NCBI RefSeq assembly: GCF_019710475.1
Contig: NZ_JAJFAX010000011.1
Coordinates: 62,001-126,000, forward strand
Origin: Glycomyces sp. TRM65418
Lineage (GTDB): Bacteria > Actinomycetota > Actinomycetes > Mycobacteriales > Micromonosporaceae
Reading direction: 5' to 3'
DNA length: 64,000 nucleotides
Below, in pieces: positions 28,105 through 36,354 of the stretch. Position 1 is the stretch's first letter. Every line of letters starts with the position of its first letter. The position numbers and the translations under genes were made by a program. The notes beneath the pieces were generated by a model. It did no database searches and had not been told where the DNA came from. It was given only the letters and a program-made list of their open reading frames with translations.

Positions 28105-28572
28105 CGCGACGCCGGGCGGCGAAGCCGTGCCGGACCCGACGATCCTGCGTCGCCTGTTCGACCGCGACGAGATCGGACCGGTCCTTGTCGCGGTCGAGCA
28201 GCTGCTTGTAGGCGATGACCTCTTCGACGGGCAGGTACTTGAGCCCATCGATGACATTCGCCTGCTCGAGCAGCGCCTCGGTGTCGCTGCCGGGCACCGC
28301 CCACGTCTCGCACACCTCGTGTCGCCGCCGTAGAGCTGGACGATCCTGTCCCCGGAGTAGGCGCTGACCCGGAAGGGGGCGCTCTGGAACGCGAGCGCGT
28401 GCTCGAAGGCGATCTCCACCGCCCACCGCCACGTCCTGCTGCCCGGTCGCGCCACGAGGTCCAGGTCCGACAGCTCCAGCGTCAGTCCGTCGGCCCACAG
28501 CCGGGCGCTGCCGGCGATCAGGAACTCGTCCGGATCGAAGCCGTGCGGGACGTGCTGGCGGAGCAGCGACAT
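28088..28572 (-). pseudogene. Frameshifted nucleotidyltransferase-like gene
   Basis: Two frames together make one coherent protein. The first (from ATG 28572) gives MSLLRQHVPHGFDPDEFLIA and ends well at IVQLYGGDT. The second takes over near 28320 with VCETWAVPGSDTEALLEQAN and continues to 28088 with VEEVIAYKQLLDRDKDRSDL. Beyond the switch the first frame becomes low-complexity Ser/Arg. The joined ~160-residue protein has SARLW...LSDLDLVA, like a minimal nucleotidyltransferase fold, but no enzyme is assigned. A single-base loss near 28318-28322, or a sequencing error, explains it. The 3' end overlaps the convergent hydrolase gene. Confidence 0.7.
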
Positions 28573-28728
28573 CGGTTCACGGCCTTCGAGCGCGTCGCTC
28601 CGCGTGCGGTGCACGGTGACGCTTCCCCGAAACGTCGTGAAGTCGGAAATCCGACTGGAATTCGGTTCCCTTGGGATGGAAGAGAACTCGTGTTACGAAG
28701 CGGCCTTCTCGGGCGCCGGGCGCTCGGT

Positions 28729-29373
28729 CTAGAGCGGGTGCCGGATGCCCGGGTGGTCGTGGGGGAGGACGACCCGCATGACCCAGCCGCTCACCAGGAG
28801 GCACAGCACCAGCAGCGGCCAGGACAGCAGGACCTGCGCCACGCCGCCGCCGACCACGGCCAGGTCGTCGCTGTCGCTGTTCCAGAACGGGGTCAGGATC
28901 GCCACCCGCAGCAGGTACATCGCCACCCACACCCACGATGCCGCGCTGTAGGCCCGCATCAGGGCCGGGTCGCGCCGCCACCGGGTCTTCTGGCCCAGCA
29001 GGCCGCCCACGATCAGGCCGAGCAGCGGACGGCGGAACACGATGAAGCCGGCCCAGACCAGAGCGCTCGCGGCGTTCGAGACGATGCGGGGGAGCAGGAT
29101 GTCCTGCGCGCGGCCGGTGTAGAGGACGATCAGGCAGGCCACCGAGACGCTCAGGAGCCCGAGGATCACCGCGCGCGGCTTCGTCCGCTGCCGAAGCCGC
29201 ACCACCGCGATGGCTGCGGCCGTCGTGAGGGATGCGGCTGCGGCCCAAGCGATCGAGTGGTTGCTCAGCAGCCAAGTGAGTATGAACACCACGAGCGGGG
29301 CGGTGGCGTCGAAGGCTCCGCGCCTGCCGCCTAGTAGGCTGACAAGCGTGTCTTGCCGCACAGTATCGGACAA
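28729..29373 (-). CDS. DUF3159 family membrane protein
   Basis: This 214-aa protein has about five or six membrane helices, starting LLGGRRGAFDATAPLVVFIL and continuing through GLLSVSVACLIVLYTGRAQD and VLLSWPLLVLCLLVSGWVMR. The GGRRGAxDxxxPxxxF opening and the PRIVSNAAxALxW segment match the actinobacterial DUF3159 family, of unknown function. The listed start is TTG 29373, with a TAGGGT hexamer 6 nt upstream; GTG 29361 is an alternative. It diverges from the gene at 29429. Confidence 0.82.
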   Translation of the reverse strand: MSDTVRQDTLVSLLGGRRGAFDATAPLVVFILTWLLSNHSIAWAAAASLTTAAAIAVVRLRQRTKPRAVILGLLSVSVACLIVLYTGRAQDILLPRIVSNAASALVWAGFIVFRRPLLGLIVGGLLGQKTRWRRDPALMRAYSAASWVWVAMYLLRVAILTPFWNSDSDDLAVVGGGVAQVLLSWPLLVLCLLVSGWVMRVVLPHDHPGIRHPL

Positions 29374-29379
29374 CTGCCA

Positions 29380-29425
29380 ACCCTAACCTCTCGGACCCGC
29401 TACCGCAGGCAAGGCTACCCTAACC
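29380..29425. promoter_or_regulatory. Divergent promoter region with two ACCCTAACC repeats
   Basis: ACCCTAACC occurs at 29380-29388 and 29417-29425, in the 55-bp gap between the divergent starts 29373 and 29429. The first copy forms a TAGGGT -10-like element 6 nt before the DUF3159 TTG start. TACCCT at 29416-29421 sits 7 nt before the GTG at 29429. AGGCTACCCTAACC also resembles part of a DtxR/IdeR box (12 of 19 positions by eye). Confidence 0.45.
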
Positions 29426-29428
29426 GCA

Positions 29429-30496
29429 GTGGCACGGCGGGCTTCGCCCGCAGCCCCACCTACGGACGGATTGGCACGGTACCGGATGCTCGGCACACAT
29501 CGGATCAGCGAAGCGCAACTCGTCGACCTGCTCCGCCGGGCCAGAAAGACCGACTTCGGGCGCTGGAGCAAGACCGACCTGCAACGGGCCATGACCGACC
29601 TCGGCTGGCACGTCCGCTCCGCCGAGGTCGACATCGGCATGTGGCGGGCCGAGACCGGCTACGACACCGGCAACGCCATCGCCGACTCGGTCCCCGCCCA
29701 GACGCCCGTCCACGGCCGCGCCGACTTCTACTCCATCGAGGTCATGGTCCTGCGCTCGGCCGAACGCGGCCGCCAGGGCGAGAACCACCGCACCCTGATC
29801 TTCCGCGAAGTCCTGCGCACCATGATGAGCGAACTCGGCGCCCCCGAAGTGCGCGGCGGCGACGGCGGCCCCTGGGTCCGCTGGTACCGCGACGGCCTCC
29901 TGTTCGAGGTCCACCTGCGGCGCTTCCACGGCGGCGTCACCCTGCGCCTGCTCTCGCCCGACCTGTTCGAGCAGCTCGAAGCGCACGCGGTCGGCAAGGG
30001 CGACGTCTCCGGCTGGATGGCCTACGCCCGCGCCGGCCAGCGCCCGCCCGAGCCCGCCTGCCACGACATGGGCGAGTTCACCGAGCGGCTCTCCTCGCTC
30101 CTGGCCGACATGGCCGCCGACGTGCCCGTGGTCGACACCGCCGGCACCGTGCTCCTGCGCACCAGCGACTGGTCCGCCCGGTACGTGGCCGCGTTCGTCG
30201 ACGGGGGCCTGCGCGTCGAGGCCAGCGCCGCCGTCAGCGGCGCCTGGCGCTCCGGGCTCTCGAACCTGCCGAGCCTGGGCTTCCGCGCCCCCAGCGGCGC
30301 CCAGCCGAACTGGTCCCGCAGCTTCAGCGCGACCGACCGCACGGCCACCAACCAGGCGGCCCACATGATGGTGGACGCCTTGCGCGCCTTCGGCATCCAG
30401 GACTTGTTCGACATCGTCTACGACGGCTTCACCGCCGACGGCGAGCGCATGTACCTCCCGGTGCTCGGCATCGGGAACGGCGACAACCCGTACTAG
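29429..30496 (+). CDS. Hypothetical actinobacterial protein, 355 aa
   Basis: I do not recognise this family with confidence. The protein is soluble-looking, without signal peptide or membrane helix. It starts ISEAQLVDLLRRARKTDFGR and WSKTDLQRAMTDLGWHVRSA, which suggests a protein-protein fold where residues ~20-60 are a helical module. Two similar-sized halves follow: residues ~95-200 (RADFYSIEVMVLR...REVLRTMMSELG) and ~240-350 (WSRSFSATDRTATNQAAHMM). Each has a long helix after beta strands, which may be an internal duplication. GTG 29429 is 7 nt after a TACCCT hexamer, so the transcript is probably leaderless. The stop overlaps the convergent MFS gene by 4 bp. Confidence 0.75.
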   Translation: MARRASPAAPPTDGLARYRMLGTHRISEAQLVDLLRRARKTDFGRWSKTDLQRAMTDLGWHVRSAEVDIGMWRAETGYDTGNAIADSVPAQTPVHGRADFYSIEVMVLRSAERGRQGENHRTLIFREVLRTMMSELGAPEVRGGDGGPWVRWYRDGLLFEVHLRRFHGGVTLRLLSPDLFEQLEAHAVGKGDVSGWMAYARAGQRPPEPACHDMGEFTERLSSLLADMAADVPVVDTAGTVLLRTSDWSARYVAAFVDGGLRVEASAAVSGAWRSGLSNLPSLGFRAPSGAQPNWSRSFSATDRTATNQAAHMMVDALRAFGIQDLFDIVYDGFTADGERMYLPVLGIGNGDNPY

Positions 30497-31752
30497 ACGG
30501 CGGCCGCCTCGGGGGCCCGCTGCGCCTCCATCTTCGCGCGCCGGAACGCCGGGAGCCGCCAGCCCACGACGGCGACGCCCGCGACGCACGCGATGCCGCC
30601 GGCGAGGATCGCGCCGGCGAGTCCCAGCGGCCCGGCGAGCGCGCCCGCCTGCAGGTTCCCCAGCGCCGGGGACACCGTCGCCTGCGCCAGCCACAGGCTC
30701 GTGACGCGCCCGCGCAACCGGTCCGGCGTGTGGTTCTGCAGCAGCCCCGTCCGCAGCACCTCCGAGACGAGGTCGCTCGCCCCCGACAGCGCCAGGAACG
30801 CGAGGCCCAGCCAGAGCCACGGCGACAGCGCCAGGCCCGCCATCGCCGCGCCCCACGTCCCGGCCGCGACGATGACGACCACGCCCGGGCGGGCCGTCTT
30901 CGTGACCCGGCCGCTCAGCGCGGCGGCGAGGAACGCGCCGACCCCGGCGGCCGACGACAAGAGCCCGAACGCGACCGAGCCGCCGTGGAACTGCTCGGTC
31001 GCCAGCGCCGGGAACAGCCCCTTGGGCATCGCGAAGAGCATCGGCATGATGTCGATGAGCAGCACCCCGGCCACGACCTTGTTGCGGCGCACGAACGCGA
31101 ACGCGTCCTTGAGCGAGTGGGTCTCGCCCGGCTCCGCATCCCCCTGGTCGGGCGGCATGGGGCCGACGAAGAGCATCGCCACGGCGAACACCGCGAAGCC
31201 GAGCACGTTGAGGCCGTAGCACCAGGCGGTGCCGCCCGCGGCGATGACCAGGCCGGCGAGCGCCGGTCCGGCGACGCTCGTGAGCTGGCCCGCCAGGCCG
31301 TTGAGGGCCGAGGCGGCGGCGACGTTCTCCTGGCCGACGAGGGACGGGACGGCCGCGAACGAGGCGGGGATGCTGAGCCCGGCGAGGAAGGTGTCCAGGA
31401 CGACGGCCACGAACAGGAACCACAGCAGCGGCTCGTCCTGCAGCGCGTTCATCAAGAGCGCCAAGGCGACGAGGAGCCCGGGCACGCGCACCGCGAGGAG
31501 GATCCGGCGCCGGTCGAAGCGGTCGGCGAGGACGCCGCCGACGAGGAGCCCGACGACGATGCCGATGCCGCCCGCGGCGGCGGCCGCGCCGACGGCGAGG
31601 TACGACCCGCTGATCCGGTAGATCTGCCAGATCAGGGCCGTCTCGGTGAGCATGGCGCCCAGCAGGAGCCCAGTTCGTCCGATGTAGAGCCAGCGGAAGT
31701 CGCGGCTGATGCGCAGAGGGGTGGTGTCCACCAGGTGGTGCCGAAGCGACAT
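30493..31752 (-). CDS. MFS transporter (MFS_3 / EntS-like)
   Basis: This 419-aa major facilitator protein has 12 predicted helices. The loop between helices 2 and 3 carries GGVLADRFDRRRIL, the family signature, and RLRGRVTSLWLAQATVSPALG occurs in the C-terminal half. The family includes drug and siderophore exporters. ATG 31752 has no ribosome site, but TTGCAC and TATCAT 16 nt apart lie just upstream, putting transcription start at or next to the ATG. The open frame continues far upstream only because of GC bias. A TetR regulator gene diverges from it. Confidence 0.9.
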   Translation of the reverse strand: MSLRHHLVDTTPLRISRDFRWLYIGRTGLLLGAMLTETALIWQIYRISGSYLAVGAAAAAGGIGIVVGLLVGGVLADRFDRRRILLAVRVPGLLVALALLMNALQDEPLLWFLFVAVVLDTFLAGLSIPASFAAVPSLVGQENVAAASALNGLAGQLTSVAGPALAGLVIAAGGTAWCYGLNVLGFAVFAVAMLFVGPMPPDQGDAEPGETHSLKDAFAFVRRNKVVAGVLLIDIMPMLFAMPKGLFPALATEQFHGGSVAFGLLSSAAGVGAFLAAALSGRVTKTARPGVVVIVAAGTWGAAMAGLALSPWLWLGLAFLALSGASDLVSEVLRTGLLQNHTPDRLRGRVTSLWLAQATVSPALGNLQAGALAGPLGLAGAILAGGIACVAGVAVVGWRLPAFRRAKMEAQRAPEAAAV

Positions 31753-31758
31753 GCAGTG

Positions 31759-31786
31759 ATGATACATATCGTTCCGATTCGTGCAA
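31759..31786 (-). promoter_or_regulatory. Promoter of the MFS gene in the MFS/tetR divergent region
   Basis: On the minus strand TTGCAC (31786-31781) and TATCAT (31764-31759) are 16 nt apart and end 6 nt before the ATG. A short inverted repeat GATA-CA-TATC (31761-31770) overlaps the -10 element and is a candidate TetR operator half. Confidence 0.6.
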
Positions 31787-31842
31787 CACTGTGTTTCATG
31801 GGATGATGGCCCGCGCCGCCTACCGGGGGAGGACCCACGACG

Positions 31843-32397
31843 ATGGACGACAAGCTGCTCGCCGCCGCCGCCGACGTGCTCGAGGCGGCCGGCTGGGACC
31901 GCCTCACCATGGGCGACGTGGCCGATCGCGCGGGCGTCTCGCGCGCCACGCTGTGGCGCCAGGTCGGCGGCAAGGAGGAGCTTCGCCGCGAGCTGGTGCG
32001 GCGCCTGGTCCTCGACTACCGCGAGTCGATGTGGCCGGTGCTCACCGCCCCGGGGACCGGGCGCGAGCGGCTGCGGTTGGGCCTGGAGGCCATGTGCGCC
32101 GTCCTCGACCGCCACCTCGCGCTGCTGTCGGCGTTCGACACCGCCTTCCACGAGACCGGGCTCTTCGACGAGCCCGGTGAGAACGTCGTCGCCCCGCTCG
32201 TGCGTCTCGTCCTCGACGGCGTGGCCGACGGTTCCCTCGCGCCGCCGACCGACCCCGAGGAAACCGGGATCGTCGTGTTCAACACGGTCTGCTGGCCGTA
32301 CGTGCACCTGCGCCGCCACCACGGGTGGGAGCCCGAGCGGGCCCGCGCGATGCTCCTCGGCCTCGTGCTCGACGGCATGGCCGGCGAGCGCGCCTGA
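31843..32397 (+). CDS. TetR/AcrR family transcriptional regulator
   Basis: This 184-aa protein has a typical N-terminal helix-turn-helix (LTMGDVADRAGVSRATLWRQ, residues ~23-42) and a helical C-terminal ligand domain. The ATG follows GGGGAGG at 7-8 nt. It diverges from the MFS transporter gene, so it most likely represses that gene and releases it when a transported compound binds. The ligand cannot be inferred. Confidence 0.93.
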   Translation: MDDKLLAAAADVLEAAGWDRLTMGDVADRAGVSRATLWRQVGGKEELRRELVRRLVLDYRESMWPVLTAPGTGRERLRLGLEAMCAVLDRHLALLSAFDTAFHETGLFDEPGENVVAPLVRLVLDGVADGSLAPPTDPEETGIVVFNTVCWPYVHLRRHHGWEPERARAMLLGLVLDGMAGERA

Positions 32398-32436
32398 GCG
32401 GTCGCCTCCGGCCGGCCGCGAAGTAGAGTCGGCGCC

Positions 32437-33447
32437 ATGATCGTCGATCTTCGCTCCGACACCGTGACCCGGCCGACCCCGGCCATGCTCGAAGCCATGA
32501 TGACCGCCGACGTCGGCGACGACGTCTACGGCGAGGACCCCGCCGTCAACGCCCTCGAGGCCGAGGCCGCCGCCCGCTTCGGCAAGGAAGCCGCCGTGTT
32601 CACCCCGACCGGCTCCATGGCCAACCAGATCGGCCTGCAGCTGCTGGTGCGCCCCGGCGAGGAGCTGCTCTGCGACGTCAAGGCGCACGTCGTGAACTTC
32701 GAGATGGGCGCCGCCGCCGCGCTCGGCGGCATCTCCACCCGCACCTGGGCCGCGCCCGGCGGCCGGATCGACGTCGGCCTCATCGAGCCGATGATCAACC
32801 GCCCCAACCCCTACGTGACCACGACGCGCGCGATCGCCGTCGAGAACACCCACAACATCGGCGGCGGCACGGTCCAGCCGATCGAGCGGCTCCGGGCCCT
32901 GCGCGAACTCGCCGACGCCTACGGGCTCGCCCTCCACCTGGACGGCGCCCGCATCTGGAACGCCCACGCCGCCACCGGCGTCCCGCTCGCCGAGTACGGC
33001 CGCCTGTTCGACACGGTCTCGGTCTGCCTCTCCAAGGGCCTCGGCGCGCCGGTCGGCTCGCTGCTCATCACCGACGCCGAGCGCGCCGAACGCGGCCGCG
33101 TCATCCGCAAGCGCCTCGGCGGCGGCATGCGCCAGGTGGGCTACCTCGCCGCCGCGGGCCGCTACGCGCTCGACCACCACATCGAGCGCCTCGCGGACGA
33201 CCACGACCGCGCCCGTCGCCTGGCGCGGGCCCTCGAGCCCCTGGGCATCTGCGACGCCTCCCAGGTCGAGACGAACATCGTCCTGCTGCGCCTCCCGGGC
33301 ATCGCCGACCTCGCCGCCGCGGCGGCCGAGCAGGGCGTGCGGATCTCCGTCCTCGGCCCGGACTGGGGTCGCATGCTCACCCACCTCGACGTGGACGACG
33401 CCGGGGTCGAGCACGCCGTCAAGGTCCTCGGCGACCTGATCCGATGA
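32437..33447 (+). CDS. ltaE: Low-specificity L-threonine aldolase
   Basis: This 336-aa PLP enzyme of the beta-eliminating lyase fold cleaves L-threonine/L-allo-threonine to glycine and acetaldehyde. The N-terminus is DLRSDTVTRPTPAMLEAMM, with DDVYGEDPAVNALE and GSMANQIGLQ typical of the family. The PLP-binding lysine is K200 in CLSKGLGAPVGS, preceded by HLDGARIWNA with the Asp that contacts the pyridine nitrogen. A TAGAGT hexamer 7 nt before the ATG and no ribosome site suggest a leaderless transcript. Confidence 0.94.
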   Translation: MIVDLRSDTVTRPTPAMLEAMMTADVGDDVYGEDPAVNALEAEAAARFGKEAAVFTPTGSMANQIGLQLLVRPGEELLCDVKAHVVNFEMGAAAALGGISTRTWAAPGGRIDVGLIEPMINRPNPYVTTTRAIAVENTHNIGGGTVQPIERLRALRELADAYGLALHLDGARIWNAHAATGVPLAEYGRLFDTVSVCLSKGLGAPVGSLLITDAERAERGRVIRKRLGGGMRQVGYLAAAGRYALDHHIERLADDHDRARRLARALEPLGICDASQVETNIVLLRLPGIADLAAAAAEQGVRISVLGPDWGRMLTHLDVDDAGVEHAVKVLGDLIR

Positions 33448-33451
33448 ACGC

Positions 33452-33480
33452 CGGGCCGCCCGCGAGCCGCGGGCGGCCCG
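33452..33480 (+). terminator. Terminator after threonine aldolase
   Basis: A 13-bp perfect stem (33452-33464 with 33468-33480) with a 3-nt loop begins 4 nt after the stop codon. Confidence 0.8.
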
Positions 33481-33530
33481 AACGGTCGCGCGCGATCCAC
33501 CGGACGGGGGTTGCCGATCGGCGGGAGTGA

Positions 33531-33565
33531 AGGTAGGTTAGCCATTCCTTCCATAGCCCTGCCTT
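33531..33565 (+). promoter_or_regulatory. Iron-box-like region upstream of bfd
   Basis: GTAGGTTAGCCATTCC (33533-33548) matches the left arm and part of the right arm of the DtxR/IdeR box (about 12 of 19 by eye). CTTACCTTCCC follows at 33563-33573, just before the bfd ribosome site. The word AGSCATTCCT recurs upstream of bfr. Confidence 0.55.
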
Positions 33566-33585
33566 ACCTTCCCGGAGGTCGATGC

Positions 33586-33771
33586 GTGTACGCCTGCATC
33601 TGCCACGCGGTCCACGAGAACGAGGTCCGCGACTGCATCAGCGCCGGCGCGCATTCCGAAGAGGCCATCGGCGAGGCCTGCGGTGCGGGCACGGCCTGCG
33701 GCACCTGCCACGAGCGCCTGGTCGACATGATCGAGAGTTATTTCACCGACTCCGTCCCCGCCGCGGCCTGA
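33586..33771 (+). CDS. bfd: Bacterioferritin-associated ferredoxin (2Fe-2S)
   Basis: This 61-aa protein has the BFD-type 2Fe-2S ligand pattern: C4 and C6 (CIC), then C38 and C41 (CGTC). In characterised systems Bfd docks on bacterioferritin and reduces the mineral core to release iron. GTG 33586 follows GGAGG with 7 nt; a longer frame to 33511 is rejected because it lacks a site and breaks the family N-terminus. It precedes bfr, and both have iron-box-like upstream sequence. Confidence 0.93.
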   Translation: MYACICHAVHENEVRDCISAGAHSEEAIGEACGAGTACGTCHERLVDMIESYFTDSVPAAA

Positions 33772-33812
33772 CCCCCTTCGCCGCCTCCGGCATATCGTGA
33801 TTCGACGGGTGC

Positions 33813-33860
33813 TTTAGGCATTCCTCCGTAAGGATAGGTTGTCCTATTTTAGGCATTCCT
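33813..33860 (+). promoter_or_regulatory. Tandem iron-box-like repeats upstream of bacterioferritin
   Basis: TTTAGGCATTCCT occurs twice, at 33813-33825 and 33848-33860. Between them lies the palindrome ATAGG-TTGT-CCTAT. All have the AGG-N4-CCT core found in DtxR/IdeR boxes. The block lies ~90-130 bp before bfr, the sort of position where IdeR activates bfrA in mycobacteria. Confidence 0.6.
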
Positions 33861-33946
33861 GGCTGGAAATAGGCCCCTACCTGGTCCTATTCTGGGATCG
33901 TCGGTCACGCGACCGGCGGCATACGGACCGGGAAGGACGGATTGCA

Positions 33947-34429
33947 ATGCAGGGCGACAAGCGGGTCATCGAATTCCTCAATGAGCAGCTCACTGCGGAG
34001 CTCACCGCGATCAACCAGTACTTCCTGCACGCGAAGATGCAGGAGCACTGGGGCTACACGAAGCTCGCGAAGTACACCAAGTCCGAGTCGATCGACGAGA
34101 TGCGCCACGCCGAGGTCCTCACCGACCGGATTCTCTTCCTCGAGGGCATGCCGAACTACCAGCGCCTCTTCCCGCTGCGCATCGGCCAGTCCGTCAAGGA
34201 GATCTTCGAATGCGACCGCGAGATCGAGGTCGAGGCGATCGACCGCCTCAAGCGCGGCATCGAGCACATGGAGTCGGTCAAGGACTACGTCTCCCGCGAC
34301 CTCTTCAAGAGCATCCTCGAGGACGAGGAGCACCACATCGACTACCTGGACACGCAGCTCGACATCATCGCCAAGATCGGCGAGTCGCTGTACATCCAGA
34401 CGCTCATCGAGCAGCCCGAGGAGGCGTAA
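33947..34429 (+). CDS. bfr: Bacterioferritin
   Basis: This 160-aa haem-containing ferritin forms 24-subunit iron-storage cages. The full diiron ferroxidase site is visible at the standard numbers: E18, E51, H54, E94, E127 and H130. The haem-ligand methionine is M52 (DEMRH). ATG 33947 gives exactly the family N-terminus, with GGAAGGA upstream; the longer frame to 33839 is not coding. It pairs with bfd, and a classical terminator follows. Confidence 0.98.
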   Translation: MQGDKRVIEFLNEQLTAELTAINQYFLHAKMQEHWGYTKLAKYTKSESIDEMRHAEVLTDRILFLEGMPNYQRLFPLRIGQSVKEIFECDREIEVEAIDRLKRGIEHMESVKDYVSRDLFKSILEDEEHHIDYLDTQLDIIAKIGESLYIQTLIEQPEEA

Positions 34430-34471
34430 CCGCCGAGCGGCGGAGCGCCGCGTCCGCGGTGAGACGTCTGA

Positions 34472-34507
34472 GGGGGCCGGCTTTGCAGCCGGCCCCCCTT
34501 TCTTCTT
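34472..34507 (+). terminator. Intrinsic terminator after bfr
   Basis: An 11-bp perfect stem (34472-34482 with 34487-34497) has the loop TTGC and is followed by a T-rich run (CTTTTCTTCTT). It is the most canonical terminator in the window. Confidence 0.92.
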
Positions 34508-34552
34508 GTGGCAGAGCCCCTCACATCTCCACCACAGTGGTTCGTCCGCGCC

Positions 34553-34614
34553 TTGACAGCGCCGACGCAAGGATCGTAACATATCAATACTTTGAATGAA
34601 AGTTTCCGAAACTT
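34553..34614 (+). promoter_or_regulatory. Promoter and operator of the GH10 xylanase gene
   Basis: TTGACA (34553-34558) and TAACAT (34577-34582) are 18 nt apart. A perfect palindrome AAGTTTC-C-GAAACTT covers 34600-34614, just past the expected transcription start, next to a second GAAA-N-TTTC unit (GAAAGTTTC, 34598-34606). CCGAAACTTCCG at 34607-34618 also occurs at 17233-17244 near the GH42 operon. Confidence 0.72.
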
Positions 34615-34719
34615 CCGGAACTCCTCGTTCACGGTCGCCCACGACGCGCGGGGGGAGCCATGACGACGCTTCGCCGACGTCGTGAGCGTTCCGCCTCTCA
34701 CCCCGCGAAGGAGCGACCC

Positions 34720-36354
34720 ATGACCACCCCCTCACGCCCCCCTGCCGCCGCGCCGCCCGGCACCGCGACCCGCCGCTCCGTGCTCTCGGCCGCCGCCGCC
34801 GTCGGCGGCGCGACCCTCATCCCGGCCGGATACGTCACCCTGGCCGCGAGTCCCGCCCACGCCGACGACCTGCTGCTCGCCACCGACTTCGCCTCGGGCA
34901 CCACCGAAGGCTGGACCGGCCGCGGCGCGGCCACCGTCGCCGTCGCCTCCGAAGAGCCCCTGCTCGATCCGTGCCTCAAGATCGAAGGACGCACCGCCAC
35001 CTGGAACGGCGCGGCCATCGACATCACCGCCCACATCGAGGTCGGCGTCCGCTACGAGATCAAGGTCTTCCTGCGCCTGCCCGAGGGCGAAGCCGCCGCG
35101 GACCTGCGCACCAGCGTCCAGCGCGACACCGGCGGCGCCTCCAGCTACGACACCGTCAAGTGGAACACCGCCGTCACGGACGCCGCCTGGGTCGAGTTCA
35201 CCGGCACGTACTCGATCGGCCAGGCCGCCGACCGGCTCCAGTTCTACGTCGAGTCCGACTCCAGCCTCACACCGATCCTCCTGGACGCCTTCACGCTCAC
35301 CCGCCTCGCCGAACCCGAGATCCAGGACCTCGTGCCCCTCAAGGACGTCCTCGCCGAGTACTTCCCGTTCGGCTGCGCCGTCGAACCGCCCGAAGTGACC
35401 GGCAAGCCCGCCGAACTCCTCGCGAAGCACTTCTCGCAGGTCACCACCGGCAACCAGATGAAGCCCGACGCGATCCAGCCGACCGAGGGCGTCTTCGACT
35501 TCAGCCGCGCCGACCAGATCGTGGCCTTCGCCGAAGCCAACGGCATGAAGGTCTGGGGCCACACCCTCCTGTGGCACAACCAGACCCCGGCGTGGTGGTT
35601 CCTCGACGCGAACGGCGAGCCGCTGCGCAACACCCGCGCGCACCAGCGGCTCCTGCTGCGCCGCCTGGAGACCCACGCGAAGGCGCTCGCCGAGCACTAC
35701 GGCGACCGCGTGTGGGCCTGGGACGTCGTGAACGAGGTCGTCGACCCCGAGCAGCCCGACGGCCTGCGACGCTCGCGCTGGTACGAGGTCTTCGGCGGCG
35801 GTCGCTACATCGGCGAGGCGTTCAAGATCGCCCGGCGGGCGTTCCCGCGGAAGGTGAAGCTCTTCCTCAACGACTACAACACCGAGTTCCCCGACAAGCG
35901 CGAAGCGGTCTACAACCTCGTGCAGGACCTCAAGTGCAGGCGGATCCCGATCGACGGCATCGGGCACCAGGCGCACGTGGACTACCGGCGGCCGGTCGAG
36001 CTGCTCGGGGAGTCGATCGACCTGTTCAAGGAGCTGGGCGTGCTCCAGGCGGTGACCGAGCTCGACGTGTCGGTCTCCGACGACATGTACGAGAGCCTGC
36101 CCGCGACGCCGCCGGAGCGGCTCATCGCCCAGGGCTGGTACTACAAGGAGCTCTTCGACGTCCTGCGCGCCCGCGCCGACGACCTGGAGTCGGTGACGAT
36201 GTGGGGCCTGTACGACGCGGTCTCGTGGCTGCGGACCTGGCCCGTCTCGCGCCCGCACGAGGCGCCGCTGTTCTTCGACGACCGGCTGCAGGCCAAGGCG
36301 GCCTACTGGGGCGTGGTCGATCCCAGCAGGCTGGAGCCGATGCCCGAAGCCTGA
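34720..36354 (+). CDS. Secreted endo-1,4-beta-xylanase, GH10, with N-terminal CBM4_9-like domain
   Basis: This 544-aa precursor has a Tat signal (TRRSVLSAAAAVGGATLIPAG) with cleavage likely after AHA. A beta-sandwich carbohydrate-binding domain of the CBM4/9/22 type (residues ~48-205) includes SGTTEGWTGRG and ILLDAFTLTRL. The GH10 barrel has HTLLWHNQTPAWW, acid/base E339 (DVVNEVVD) and nucleophile E447 (VTELDVSV). It cleaves xylan outside the cell. ATG 34720 has AAGGAG at 7 nt; ATG 34660 would add 20 basic residues and has a poorly spaced site. The last codons start a 38-bp repeat array. Confidence 0.95.
   Translation: MTTPSRPPAAAPPGTATRRSVLSAAAAVGGATLIPAGYVTLAASPAHADDLLLATDFASGTTEGWTGRGAATVAVASEEPLLDPCLKIEGRTATWNGAAIDITAHIEVGVRYEIKVFLRLPEGEAAADLRTSVQRDTGGASSYDTVKWNTAVTDAAWVEFTGTYSIGQAADRLQFYVESDSSLTPILLDAFTLTRLAEPEIQDLVPLKDVLAEYFPFGCAVEPPEVTGKPAELLAKHFSQVTTGNQMKPDAIQPTEGVFDFSRADQIVAFAEANGMKVWGHTLLWHNQTPAWWFLDANGEPLRNTRAHQRLLLRRLETHAKALAEHYGDRVWAWDVVNEVVDPEQPDGLRRSRWYEVFGGGRYIGEAFKIARRAFPRKVKLFLNDYNTEFPDKREAVYNLVQDLKCRRIPIDGIGHQAHVDYRRPVELLGESIDLFKELGVLQAVTELDVSVSDDMYESLPATPPERLIAQGWYYKELFDVLRARADDLESVTMWGLYDAVSWLRTWPVSRPHEAPLFFDDRLQAKAAYWGVVDPSRLEPMPEA

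Noticed and set aside
30493-33414. A 973-residue frame extending the MFS gene far upstream on the minus strand
   Set aside because: The extra N-terminal ~550 residues are antisense to tetR and threonine aldolase and have shadow composition; the MFS family N-terminus begins at 31752.
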